Source of the DNA: Pseudomonas sp. FP1742
Lineage (GTDB): Bacteria > Pseudomonadota > Gammaproteobacteria > Pseudomonadales > Pseudomonadaceae
Length of the DNA stretch: 64,000 nt
Assembly (NCBI RefSeq): GCF_030687145.1
Contig: NZ_CP117460.1
Coordinates: 3,596,001-3,660,000, forward strand
Direction of reading: 5' to 3'
The translations under genes were made by a program, and so were the position numbers. The notes under the pieces were generated by a model. That model was not told the DNA's origin, searched no databases, and saw only the letters and a program-made list of their open reading frames with translations. Positions 35,960-46,100 of the stretch are shown piece by piece (position 1 is the first letter of the stretch; each line of letters starts with the position of its first letter).

Positions 35960-37378
35960 ATGGCCAATCGCCGTCTGGTTACATTGATCTGGATCTTCAC
36001 CGAGAAATTCGGCCTGATCTTCCTGTCGATGATAACCTTCGTCGCGTATGCCAGGCTGCTGTCGCCCGCAGAGTTGGGTGTGGGCACGGTCATCATTGCC
36101 ACCGTCGAGTTGATCGGCCTGATTTATTCATCGATTCTGGAAGACCCACTGGTACGACTCGAGCGGCTGGAAGACAAACACATCGCCACGGCCTTCTGGG
36201 CGGCGGTGCTCGTCAGCCTGGTGTCCATCGTCGTCATCTCGGGCGCGGCGATTCTGTACACGCCCGACCCGGTGCTGCGATGGATGACGGCGGTGGCCTC
36301 GGTGAAAATCCTGTTCACCATGATGGCGCGGGTCTATGTGGCGCAAATGCGCCGTAGCGGCAACTTCAGGATGCTGGCGTCGCGCACGTTGCTGGGCAAG
36401 GTGTTTGGTGGCGTGGGCGGCATCGCCGTCGCGCTGTGGGGGTTGGGGGCCTGGGCGGTCATTGCCCAGGCCCTGATCATGGAGTTCGTGTCCATTATCG
36501 TATTGATGCGCGCAGACTCGCGACGCATTGCCTTTTATATCGACGGCCCGTTCTTGCGCGAACTGTTGAAGGCCGGCGCACCGGTTGCCATCAACGCGTT
36601 GAGTTCGCAAACGCTGCAGCGCGGGGTCAACGTGGTCTTGGGCATGACGGCCGGCACCCACGCGGTTGGCATGTTCAACATGGCGATGCGCATCATCGAT
36701 CTACCGCGTACGGCGATCTATCACGGCCTGATGAGCTATGCGCTGCCGGTGTTTGCCCGGCGCAGCGCCGATCCCTCACGGTTGCGCGCGATCATCAGCG
36801 ATTCGACCGTCGTCAGCGGCTTCCTGCTGACGCCCCTGTTCATCGGCATCGCACTCACGGCGCAGGACCTGATCCTGTTGATCTTCGGCGCCAAATGGGC
36901 CGAAGCCATTCCCCTGCTGCAGGTGCTTGCATGCACCGCAGCCATCGGCAATACCGCCATGTACGCCACGACCGCACTGGTCGCGGTCAATCGCAGCCAC
37001 CTGACCATCAAGGCCGAAGTGGCAACCACGGTACTGGCACTGGCGCTGGTCTATAGCTTCGGCGGCCTCTATGGCGGCATGGCCGCCGCCCTGGCCCTGC
37101 TGGCCCGGATGACGATTATCACGCCGCTGCAAATCCGCGGGTTGAACAGCGCCATCGGCTATGGCTGGCGGCTGTTCTTCGAAACCACCTATCGCAGCGT
37201 GATTGCCTCGCTCGTCATGGCAGCGATCGTGCTGATGGTTTCCTCCCGATTGGGCTTTCAAGGCTACCTGCACCTGATCTGCAGCATCGTGGTTGGCGCG
37301 CTGAGCTATGCCGTGGCGTATAGCGTCATGCACCCGCGCTGGCCGCAAGAATTCAAATCGGTTTTCACCACCCGCTGA
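35960..37378 (+). CDS. Wzx-like lipid-linked oligosaccharide flippase (MOP superfamily)
   Basis: A 472-residue membrane protein with about twelve helices and the polysaccharide-biosynthesis (Wzx/RfbX/MATE-like) pattern: N-terminal FTEKFGLIFLSMITFVAYAR, RLLSPAELGVGTV, a central QTLQRGVNVVLGM and LILLIFGAKWAEAIPLLQVLA, which is the hallmark segment of the second half. It should flip the finished repeat unit to the periplasm. It lies 13 bp after the GT2 gene. A 115-bp gap before galE holds a long-loop hairpin. Confidence 0.88.
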   Translation: MANRRLVTLIWIFTEKFGLIFLSMITFVAYARLLSPAELGVGTVIIATVELIGLIYSSILEDPLVRLERLEDKHIATAFWAAVLVSLVSIVVISGAAILYTPDPVLRWMTAVASVKILFTMMARVYVAQMRRSGNFRMLASRTLLGKVFGGVGGIAVALWGLGAWAVIAQALIMEFVSIIVLMRADSRRIAFYIDGPFLRELLKAGAPVAINALSSQTLQRGVNVVLGMTAGTHAVGMFNMAMRIIDLPRTAIYHGLMSYALPVFARRSADPSRLRAIISDSTVVSGFLLTPLFIGIALTAQDLILLIFGAKWAEAIPLLQVLACTAAIGNTAMYATTALVAVNRSHLTIKAEVATTVLALALVYSFGGLYGGMAAALALLARMTIITPLQIRGLNSAIGYGWRLFFETTYRSVIASLVMAAIVLMVSSRLGFQGYLHLICSIVVGALSYAVAYSVMHPRWPQEFKSVFTTR

Positions 37379-37411
37379 GTTCAGTGGCGCGTAGCGCTTC
37401 CCCCAGTGAGT

Positions 37412-37445
37412 TCCGGACACAACCCGAACTTTTTTCCTGTCCGGA
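37412..37445. other. Inverted repeat in the flippase-galE gap
   Basis: TCCGGACA (37412-37419) pairs with TGTCCGGA (37438-37445) across an 18-nt loop that ends in a T6 run. It could be a protein-binding dyad or a weak attenuator inside the EPS operon. Confidence 0.35.
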
Positions 37446-37494
37446 CCACATTCCCCTGACCCGTGCAATCGCCTAGTGACAGGAACGCCCCATC

Positions 37495-38559
37495 ATGCAC
37501 AAAACCACGTTGATTACCGGCGGCGCCGGTTACATCGGCTCCCATACCACCTTGACCCTGATCGACGCCGGCCACCAGGTGCTGGTTCTCGATAACCTGT
37601 GCAACAGCTGCCGGGAATCGCTCGCGCGCCTGGAGTATCTGACTCGCACACGGGTCGATTTCATTGAAGGCGATATTCGCAATACGAAACTGCTCGACGA
37701 TATCTTCAGCCGCTATGACATCGAGGCCGTGGTGCATTTCGCCGGTCTCAAATCCGTGGCGGAAAGCGTTCGAAAGCCGCTGGATTATTACGCCAACAAC
37801 GTTGTCGGCACGCTCAACCTCTGCCATACCATGGCCCGATACGAAGTCTTCAAATTGGTGTTCAGCTCCTCCGCCACCGTGTATGGCGCCCCCCGACAGA
37901 TACCGATCATCGAAGACCTGGGCACAGGCAAACCGGTCAATCCCTATGGTCGCACCAAGCTCCTGATCGAAGAGTTGCTCACCGACCTGTGCCTGTCCGA
38001 CCCGCAGTGGAGAATCGCGGTGTTGCGCTACTTCAACCCGATTGGTGCTCACGAAAGCGGGCTGATCGGGGAAAACCCCAATGGCTGGCCCAACAACCTG
38101 CTGCCTTGCCTGACACGGGTCGCGATGAGACAAGTGCCCGAACTCACGGTGTATGGCAGCGACTACCCTACTGTCGATGGAACGTGCGTGCGTGATTACG
38201 TCCATGTGGTCGACCTTGCCGAGGGCCATCTCAAAGCGTTGCAGGCGTTGCAGAACAGAAACGGCATTCATGCCTGGAATCTGGGGACCGGCATCGGTTA
38301 CAGCGTTCTGCAGATCATCCGCAGCTTCGAGGACATTACCGGCATTACCATCCCCTTCCGGTTCGCGCCGCGCCGCGTCGGCGATATCGCCGAATGCTGG
38401 GCCGACCCCGGCAAGGCGAGGCGAGAACTGGGCTGGAGCGCGCAGCGCGACCTGATGCAGATGATCATCGATACCTGGCGATGGCAGTTGTTCAATCCGC
38501 ACGGGTACCGCTCCCAACCCGGATTGATGGCATCGATTGCGTTAAAACAATGGGTATGA
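37495..38559 (+). CDS. galE: UDP-glucose 4-epimerase
   Basis: A 354-residue extended-SDR enzyme interconverting UDP-Glc and UDP-Gal (or the GlcNAc forms), which supplies a donor for the locus. It shows the NAD-binding GGAGYIGSHT, the DNLCNS loop, HFAGLKSVAESV, SSSATVYG with the catalytic Ser/Thr, YGRTKLLIE with the YxxxK pair, and RYFNPIGAHESG. The C-terminal substrate site includes DGTCVRDYVHVVDLA. Length is slightly above the usual 338. The stop overlaps the start of the glycosidase gene by ATGA. Confidence 0.94.
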   Translation: MHKTTLITGGAGYIGSHTTLTLIDAGHQVLVLDNLCNSCRESLARLEYLTRTRVDFIEGDIRNTKLLDDIFSRYDIEAVVHFAGLKSVAESVRKPLDYYANNVVGTLNLCHTMARYEVFKLVFSSSATVYGAPRQIPIIEDLGTGKPVNPYGRTKLLIEELLTDLCLSDPQWRIAVLRYFNPIGAHESGLIGENPNGWPNNLLPCLTRVAMRQVPELTVYGSDYPTVDGTCVRDYVHVVDLAEGHLKALQALQNRNGIHAWNLGTGIGYSVLQIIRSFEDITGITIPFRFAPRRVGDIAECWADPGKARRELGWSAQRDLMQMIIDTWRWQLFNPHGYRSQPGLMASIALKQWV

Positions 38560-40028
38560 GCAGGTATCTTCTGCTGATCATCCTGCTATCGGTTGCTTGC
38601 CACACGCCGGGGGCCTCTCCCCAGCCGCTTGCCAACGGCCTGGTGCTGTGGCTCGACGCCGCCGATGCCTCGAAAATGACCCTGGATGCTCACAGCCATC
38701 TTCTGCGCTGGTACGACAAATCCGGCAAGTCCAACGACGTCAGCGTCGACGATGCAGCAAGCGCCTCACTCCCGCTGCGGGTGGAAAACGCCATGAATGG
38801 CCATGCCGTGGTGCGCTTGAGCGGTGCTTCAGCCTTCCTCGGCAAGGCGATTCGTGCGGCAAAAGGCCCCGTTACCGTGTTGATCGTGTCACGCCGACTG
38901 ACCGGGCAAAGCGGCGGCGAAACCTGGCAGCGGCTGTTCAGTTCACGCCCGCGAATCGCCGACAACGACAACGTGGCACCGAATTTCGCGATCAGCGTGC
39001 AACAGACCAACGCCTACGATCCGACCCTCTTCTTCCTGGAACTCGACGAGGTGCCCATCGGCCCGTATGCGGTGGGACGGAATGTGGTCGGCAACACCGA
39101 ACACTTGCGCGGCGACATCGCTGAAATCCTGGTGTACGACCGGCGCCTGGACTCCCTGGAGGACCGTCAGCGCGTGTCTCAGTATCTGGCGCAAAAATGG
39201 TCTGTCGCCATTCCCAAGGTTGCCAATTCCTGGACCCGTACAGGCCCCTTGGGGCCGATACCGCAACGGCGCAACGCTGATCTGCCACTGTCCGATCAGG
39301 CCAATGTCGGTCGGTGGGTCCTGGACACCCGATTTTGCGACGACTTCGACGGCGCGACCCTTAACCCCCGTCGCTGGCACGTCAACGATGCCACGGGTAC
39401 TGACTCGCTCGGGCGTAAACCGGCGCTGTTCTCGCCAGATAATGCCTACCTCGGCGAGGGCAACCTGAACATCGTGTTCCGCCAGCAAGCCGTGCCGCAA
39501 AAGTACGTTCGCCTGGGCTACCAAGGCTATGGCTCGGCGATGGTCCGCACGATCGAGCGCAGTTTTTACGGCTACTACGAAGCCCGCGCCAAACCGATGG
39601 ATTCGGCAGGTTCCAGCGCGTTCTGGCTGGCGTGGACGGGGCTGGCCGACAACGCCACGGAAATCGACATCTTCGAAATCGGCGGCAGGACCAAAGACGC
39701 CGCCTTCGACCGTCTGTACAACATGAACGCCCATGTTTGGGCCACGCCACAAAGTACCGGGCATTTAAGCAATGGCAGCAGCTGGATCAGCCCATGGCGC
39801 TTCGCCGCTGCATTCCATGTCTACGGTTTTGACTGGCAGCCCGACACCCTGCGCTGGTACGTCGACGGCGTACTGGTGCGAGAAGCAAAGAACACTCACT
39901 GGTTCTTTCCGATGCAAATCGTTTTTGACAGCGAAGCCATGTGGAATTGGTTCGGCGTTGTCGACGACGCCGATCTGCCCTCCACCTTCCGCGTGGACTA
40001 CCTGAAAGTGTGGCGCCACGGCAACTAG
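38556..40028 (+). CDS. Secreted GH16 glycoside hydrolase with LamG-like N-terminal module
   Basis: A 490-residue exported enzyme, probably trimming or releasing the polysaccharide of this locus. Start ATG 38556 overlaps the galE stop, and a second ATG lies 6 bp before. A signal sequence (MSRYLLLIILLSVACHTPG) has a Cys near the cleavage site, but the lipobox is poor. Residues about 25-240 form a LamG/concanavalin-like carbohydrate-binding module (GLVLWLDAADASKM, AEILVYDRRL). Residues about 255-490 are GH16: FCDDFDGATLNPRRW, YYEARAKPM, the active-site EIDIFE (Glu369, Asp371, Glu374) and YGFDWQPDTLRWYVDG. Depolymerases that act on the cluster's own product are common in EPS loci. Confidence 0.87.
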   Translation: MSRYLLLIILLSVACHTPGASPQPLANGLVLWLDAADASKMTLDAHSHLLRWYDKSGKSNDVSVDDAASASLPLRVENAMNGHAVVRLSGASAFLGKAIRAAKGPVTVLIVSRRLTGQSGGETWQRLFSSRPRIADNDNVAPNFAISVQQTNAYDPTLFFLELDEVPIGPYAVGRNVVGNTEHLRGDIAEILVYDRRLDSLEDRQRVSQYLAQKWSVAIPKVANSWTRTGPLGPIPQRRNADLPLSDQANVGRWVLDTRFCDDFDGATLNPRRWHVNDATGTDSLGRKPALFSPDNAYLGEGNLNIVFRQQAVPQKYVRLGYQGYGSAMVRTIERSFYGYYEARAKPMDSAGSSAFWLAWTGLADNATEIDIFEIGGRTKDAAFDRLYNMNAHVWATPQSTGHLSNGSSWISPWRFAAAFHVYGFDWQPDTLRWYVDGVLVREAKNTHWFFPMQIVFDSEAMWNWFGVVDDADLPSTFRVDYLKVWRHGN

Positions 40029-40055
40029 CCTGGTCTCGATCGGGGATCGCCTTTC

Positions 40056-40190
40056 CCCCTCCCAAGTAGTCTGAAACTCCCACCCTGCCTGGGAGTATCG
40101 GCCGATGCGCAATCTCCGGCGCCTCGCCATAGTTGAGTTTAAAGGTCAACGGTCAGGCCTCGATGACCGCAATTGTTCTGGAGAACAATC
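40056..40190 (+). promoter_or_regulatory. Conserved leader 1 of the repeat-protein genes, with GGA hairpin
   Basis: This leader recurs before all three giant genes. It contains a hairpin ACTCCCA (40076-40082)/TGGGAGT (40090-40096), a GGTCA/TGACC pair (40151-40168) and, over the ribosome site, ATTGTTC-TGGA-GAACAAT (40172-40189). The last is a 7-bp stem presenting GGA in a tetraloop 8 nt before the start, the known shape of RsmA/CsrA targets. No terminator for the EPS operon is obvious between 40028 and here. Confidence 0.6.
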
Positions 40191-42920
40191 ATGGCTATCG
40201 GAATCACCAGCACGTACGTTTCGCTGGACGAAACGGCCGGGCTACAGAACGCAACCGCCACGCCAACCCCTGCGGGAGATGCTGACGACAACGACATTCT
40301 GGTGGCGTCCCTGCCCTCGGTCTTCTCTACCCGTTTGACCGCACTGGGGGCAGGTACCGCAACAGGTGCGGCCTTGAGTGGCTACACCGGTGCCGTGGGC
40401 GACACGGGCAGCGATGCGTTCACCATCAGCGCCCCGCCCGGAGCAACCATTACCGATATCAGCTTCGTCGACAGCGCTGGCGCACCGCTCGATGGTCTGG
40501 ACAGCGGACTGTTTACCCTCGACGGCACCAGCATCCTTCTCTACACCGATACGAACGACAACAACATCCTTGTGGGCCGTGCCGGGGCCGCGGATGGCGC
40601 GATTGTGTTCGCTGCCTATATTGAAGAAACCGGATCGCCGGCCACGGGCGGCAAGATCTGGACCGTGGAGTACCAACCGCTCAGTCACCCGGACGCTAGC
40701 AACCCCGACGATGCTGTCAATCTGCTGGATAAGGTGTTCGTCGGAGCCAGTCAGGACCTGGAATTCAGTCTGAAGGATGCGCCCTCCGGTCAAAACCTCT
40801 TCCTGATGTACACGGTAGCGAACCCGACAGTTGTCGACGACGCTGGTGTTTTGCGGATCACGGATCCCACCATCATCGCCACCGGCAAAGACCCCGCCGA
40901 CCAGTCATCTGGCGTCAATATAAATACTGGCGATACGATCAATACCAGCCAGGCGGGTGGCCCGACCACCTTCGGCACCAACAACCAGATGATTGTGGAA
41001 CAGGAAGGCATCCGTTATTCGTTCGTCACGGGTGCCAGGCAGGATGTGACCATTCCCAACCTGGATCAAACCGAAGCGGATGTTGAAGCCAACATCGACT
41101 TTACCGACGTCTTCAATGCGAAGACGGCCAGTTTTGACGTCGTGCAGTTGCAAAGCGGCAAGAGTGCTGTCGTAAAAGTCAGCGCATACAGCACCGCTGC
41201 TGAACCTGGCGTGAATTTCATCAACGGATACGCAAATGACACGCCGGTTGCCATCACCAGCGTTCGCGTCATCAACATCAGCACCGGGCTGGTGATCGAG
41301 AATTCAGACGGCTCGGTGAATGATCCGGCCATTGGCATCAGCTTTACTGCTGGGGTAGCAACCATCACCGGCGTTAAAGCCGATTACCGGATTGAATACA
41401 CCACAACGGCGGATCACAACCGCGTGCTCGTCGAGAACGGGGCGGCCCTCGATGCCAAGGGCAATACCCACGCCGATTTTGATATCGGTGGCTTCACGCT
41501 GCTCCAAACCTCGATTTCGACCGCTGAAGTCGGCTCACAGATGATCTTCGAAGACGACGGGCCAACACTCGCGTTCGGCAACCTGATCGGGACCGGTAGC
41601 GTCCTTCCACAATTCGGATACTGGGATAACTCGGCCGGTGCCGACGGGCTGGATGCGAACGGTCTGGATATCTCGTTGCTGAATAACCAGTTCACCCTCG
41701 TCAGGCCAGACAGCACGACCACCACCGGGACCGGCACGCTCACCGAGCTGTCGCCCTCACCGGACGGCAATGGCGCGTACCAATTTGCAGGGACGTTGAC
41801 CGGCGATTTCGACAATAACGCTGCCACGGCGGATACCACCGTCGACTACACGCTGACCGCCTATGCCAACGGCAGCTATGCACTGGACCTGGTGCAGGGC
41901 TTCGGTTCGACGATCGTGCTCAGCAGTGCCGACGGCGCGCTCCGTGCCGGCGGCCCGGACCCCGTGCGCACATTGCTGATTCCGCCGACGAATGACCCGG
42001 CTATTCCTTCGGCATCCGAGGAGATTGTGTTCTTTTCCGCGGAAGCAACTGCGTCGACTGCGGACATCCTGACCGGCATCGGGCTCGGGAAACCCGACCC
42101 CACCGAAGCCGAGCTGCAGACCACCCCCCTGCCCTCGTACATCGACCCGGCGGCCATGAACGTCAGCACGGCCGGCATCGGCGTTGGCAACAACGTTTTC
42201 CAGGGAGACAACCTGGCGGCAATCAGCTCCGCCGATGAAAGCTTCGTCGTCAACCCGGAGAGCCTGCTGTCGGCCATGAAGGTCTTCATCGACAACTCCG
42301 TGGCGGGTTACAAAACGGCGACCGAGGACCTGTACTACAGGATCTACTACGAGGATGGCTCAGTTTCGGCGCTCACCGAGGTAAACACCCTGACTCCAGA
42401 GGCCGGCGGACAGGTGTCCTTCCTCATTGAGAAGGAGGGCACGGCGCTGATCGACGCTGTACAGCTCACAATGGGCCGGGGCGAAATCAAAATCCCGGTG
42501 ATCCAGTTCATTCAGGAGACCGAGAACCTGGCCAGCGATATCCTGCTGACGTTCAACGCGACGCTGACGGATCAGGATGGGGACTCGGCGACGGGTACGT
42601 TTGACGCCAACCTGTTCGCCAACGACTTGCCCCCCGCCCTCTTCGACTACACGCTGGCTGGCACCGGCGGTGAGCGTGATGCCTTCAACGTCGATTTGTC
42701 ATTCTCCGAGGACCAGTATCAGGTCACCGGCTTCGATGCGAGCGCAGATCTACGAGACACGCTGGTGCTCAACGGCGACCCGAGCGCCGTTGTCCAATCG
42801 ATCGACACCAGCGGCGCAGACAGCATCGTGACGGTTGCCGAAACGGGCGGACAAACAACGACCATCACCTTGGTCGGGGTCGATCTTCTGAGTACCGACA
42901 TTGTGATTACCAGCGCCTGA
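40191..42920 (+). CDS. Repeat protein 1, DUF5801/T1SS-type adhesin-like protein
   Basis: A 909-residue acidic, Gly/Ala/Thr/Asp-rich protein, read from ATG 40191 (MAIGITSTYVSLDETAGLQN) with GGAG at 7 nt. There is no Sec signal. Residues 1-454 are a conserved N-terminal region shared with the two following proteins. At residue 455 the DDGP motif leads directly into the C-terminal region (TLAFGNLIGTGSVLPQFGYW), which ends SIVTVAETGGQTTTITLVGV and a short hydrophobic tail. The DQDGDSATGTFDANLFANDL segment matches VCBS/T1SS-143-like repeats of type I exported adhesins. No GGxGxD nonapeptides are visible. Absence of Sec signal plus a T1SS 13 kb downstream suggests type I export. It is followed by a strong terminator. 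Confidence 0.8.
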   Translation: MAIGITSTYVSLDETAGLQNATATPTPAGDADDNDILVASLPSVFSTRLTALGAGTATGAALSGYTGAVGDTGSDAFTISAPPGATITDISFVDSAGAPLDGLDSGLFTLDGTSILLYTDTNDNNILVGRAGAADGAIVFAAYIEETGSPATGGKIWTVEYQPLSHPDASNPDDAVNLLDKVFVGASQDLEFSLKDAPSGQNLFLMYTVANPTVVDDAGVLRITDPTIIATGKDPADQSSGVNINTGDTINTSQAGGPTTFGTNNQMIVEQEGIRYSFVTGARQDVTIPNLDQTEADVEANIDFTDVFNAKTASFDVVQLQSGKSAVVKVSAYSTAAEPGVNFINGYANDTPVAITSVRVINISTGLVIENSDGSVNDPAIGISFTAGVATITGVKADYRIEYTTTADHNRVLVENGAALDAKGNTHADFDIGGFTLLQTSISTAEVGSQMIFEDDGPTLAFGNLIGTGSVLPQFGYWDNSAGADGLDANGLDISLLNNQFTLVRPDSTTTTGTGTLTELSPSPDGNGAYQFAGTLTGDFDNNAATADTTVDYTLTAYANGSYALDLVQGFGSTIVLSSADGALRAGGPDPVRTLLIPPTNDPAIPSASEEIVFFSAEATASTADILTGIGLGKPDPTEAELQTTPLPSYIDPAAMNVSTAGIGVGNNVFQGDNLAAISSADESFVVNPESLLSAMKVFIDNSVAGYKTATEDLYYRIYYEDGSVSALTEVNTLTPEAGGQVSFLIEKEGTALIDAVQLTMGRGEIKIPVIQFIQETENLASDILLTFNATLTDQDGDSATGTFDANLFANDLPPALFDYTLAGTGGERDAFNVDLSFSEDQYQVTGFDASADLRDTLVLNGDPSAVVQSIDTSGADSIVTVAETGGQTTTITLVGVDLLSTDIVITSA

Positions 42921-42940
42921 GGTATCGCGCGCGTAAACGG

Positions 42941-42978
42941 ATGCGAGGGTGGTGCAAACCACCCTCGCATTGTTTTTT
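42941..42978 (+). terminator. Strong Rho-independent terminator after repeat protein 1
   Basis: A 13-bp perfect stem (42941-42953 with 42958-42970), GCAA tetraloop and T6 tail. An almost identical terminator follows repeat protein 2, so the gene was duplicated with its terminator. Confidence 0.92.
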
Positions 42979-43051
42979 GCCGTTCGACCACAAGGTTTGA
43001 ACGCGGCGGGTACATACACGTTATGCGGCAGGCCACCGACGAGGACGGATA

Positions 43052-43173
43052 GGCCGAAACTCCCATCCCGCCTGGGAGTTTCGGCCGATGCGCAATCTCC
43101 GGCGCTTCGCCATAGTTGCGGTTAAAGGTCAACGGTCAGGCCTTGATGACCGCAATTGTTCTGGAGAACAATC
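43052..43173 (+). promoter_or_regulatory. Conserved leader 2 with 14-bp hairpin and GGA hairpin
   Basis: GGCCGAAACTCCCA (43052-43065) pairs perfectly with 43073-43086 around a 7-nt loop. Downstream, the ATTGTTC-TGGA-GAACAAT hairpin (43155-43172) is identical to that of leader 1 and covers the ribosome site. Since a terminator already closed the previous gene, this leader must contain or follow its own promoter. Confidence 0.6.
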
Positions 43174-46100
43174 ATGGCTATTGAAATCACCAGCGCGTAC
43201 GTTTCGCTGGACGAAACGGCCGGGCTACAGAACGCAACCGCCACGCCAACCCCTGCGGGAGATGCTGACGACAACGACATTCTGGTAGCGTCCCTGCCCT
43301 CGACTTTCTCTACCCGTTTGACTGCATTGGGTGCAGGTACCGCAACGGGTGCGGCCTTGAGTGGCTATACCGGTGCCGTGGGCGACACGGGCAGTAATGC
43401 GTTCACTACTGGCGCGCCCGGCACAATCACTACCGATATCAGCTTCGTCGACAGCGCTGGCGCACCGCTCAATGGACTGGACAGCGGGCTGGATACTCTC
43501 GATGGCACCAGCATCTTTCTCTATACCGATACCAACAACAACATCCTTCTGGGCCGAGCCGGGGGCGCAGATGGCGCGATCGTGTTCGCCGCCTATATTG
43601 AAGAAACCGGATCGCCGGTCTCGGGCGGCAAGATCTGGACCGTGGAGTACCAACCGCTCAAGCATCCGGACGCCAGCAATCCCGACGATGCTGTCAATTT
43701 ACTGAATAAGGTGTTCATCGGAGCCACTCAGGACCTGGGATTCAGTCTGGCCGGTGCACCCTCAGGTCAGAACCTCTTCCTGATGTTCACGAAAGCGAAC
43801 CCGACAACTGAAGTTGTCAATGGTGTCACACGGATCACCGATCCCACCATCATCGCCACCGGCAAGGACCCCGCAGACCAGTCAAGTGGCGCCAACATAA
43901 ACACTGGCGACACGATCAATACCAGCCAGGGTGGTGGGCCGACCACCATCGGCACCAACAACCAGATGATTACGGAACAGGAAGGCATCCGCTTTTCGTT
44001 CGTCACCGGTGCCCGGCAGGATGTGACCGTTCCCAACCTTAGTCAGACCGAGGCCGATGTTGAGTCCAACATCGACTTTACCGGTGTCTACAATTCGACA
44101 TCGGCCAATTTCGACGTCGTACAGTTGCAAGGCGGCAAGAGTGCCGTGGTAAAAATCAGCGCATTCAACACCGCTGCTGAACCTGGCGCGAATTTCATCA
44201 ACGGCTATGCGAATGACACGCCGGTTGCCATCACCAATGTTCAAGTCATCAACAATAGCACCGGGCTGGTGATCGAAAACTCCGACGGCTCGGTGAATGA
44301 TCCGACCATCACCATCAGCTTTACGGGTGGGGTTGCAACACTCACCGGCATTAAAGCCGGCTACCAGATTGAATACACCACGACATCGGATCACAACCGC
44401 GTACTCATAGAGAACGGCGCGGCCCTCGACGCCAGAGGCGATAACCACGCCGATTTTGATATCGGCGGCTTCTCGCTACGCCAAGCCTCCACCTCGACCG
44501 CCGAAATCGGCTCCAAGATGATCTTCGAAGACGACGGACCGAGCGTCAGTGCGACCGGCACGGAGCCGACGCTGACCGTGGACGAAACGGTACTGACCAC
44601 CGACGCCACCCAGAACTTTGCCGCCAACTTCAGCTCGGCGTTTGGCGCTGATGGCGCGGGCACATTGACCTATGCACTGGGCGTGGTGGCAGGCGCCTCC
44701 GGCCTGACCGACACGGCCACCGGTGAGGCGGTCAACCTGTCGCTCAACGGCACCGTCGTGGAAGGCCGAACGGCCACCACCAACCTGCTGGTGTTCACCG
44801 TCAGTGTCGCCGCCAACGGTGACGTCACCCTCGATCAGCAACGGGCGGTGGTGCATCCCGACGCGACCAATCCGGACGATTCGACGAGCCTGAGCTCGGA
44901 CAACCTGGTAACGCTGACGGCAACCATCACCGACAAGGACGGCGATAGCACCCAGGCGACCCTGAACATCGGGCAAAACCTGGTGTTCAAGGATGATGGC
45001 CCGAGCATCAGCACCACCGGTACGGAACCGACGCTGACGGTCGACGAAACGGTACTGACGACCGACGCCACCCAGAACTTTGCCGCCAACTTCACCTCGG
45101 CGTTTGGCGCTGATGGCGCGGGCACATTAACCTATGCACTGGGCGTGGTGGCAGGTGCCTCCGGCCTGACCGATACCGCCACCGGTGAAGCCGTCAATCT
45201 GTCGCTCAACGGCACCGTCGTGGAAGGCCGAACGGCCACCACCAACCTGCTGGTGTTCACGGTCAGCGTCGCCGCCAACGGTGACGTCACCCTCGACCAG
45301 CAACGGGCCGTGGTGCATCCCGACGCGACCAACCCGGATGATTCGACGAGCCTGAGCTCGGACAACCTGGTAACGCTGACGGCAACCGTCACCGACAAGG
45401 ACGGCGATAGCACCCAGGCGACCCTGAACATCGGGCAGAACCTGGTGTTCAAGGATGACGGCCCAAGCATCAGCACCACCGGCAGCGAGCCAACGCTGAC
45501 CGTAGACGAAACGGTGCTGGCGACCGATGCCACCCAGAACTTCGCCGCCAACTTCACCTCGGCGTTTGGCGCTGACGGTGCGGGCACGCTGACCTATGCG
45601 TTGGGCGTGGTGGCCGGTGCCTCCGGGCTGACGGATACGGCCACCGGTGAGGCCGTCAACCTGTCACTCAACGGCGCCGTAGTCGAAGGCCGCACGGCCA
45701 CCACCAACCTGCTGGTGTTCACCGTCAGCGTCGCTGCTAATGGCGACGTCACCCTCGACCAGCAACGGGCGGTGGTGCATCCCGATCCAAACAACCCCGA
45801 TGATTCGACGAGCCTGACCTCGGACAACCTGGTAACGCTGACAGCGACCATCACCGACAAGGATGGCGACAGTGCCCATGCGACCCTCAACATCGGGCAG
45901 AACCTGGTGTTCAAGGACGACGGACCGAGCATCAGCACCACTGGCACGGAACCAACGTTGACGGTCGACGAAACGGTGCTGGCGACCAACGACACCCAGA
46001 GCTTTACCGCCAACTTCAGCTCGGCGTTTGGTGCTGATGGTGCGGGCACGCTGACCTACGCGCTGGGCGTGGTGGCGGGCGGCTCCGGCCTGACCGACAC

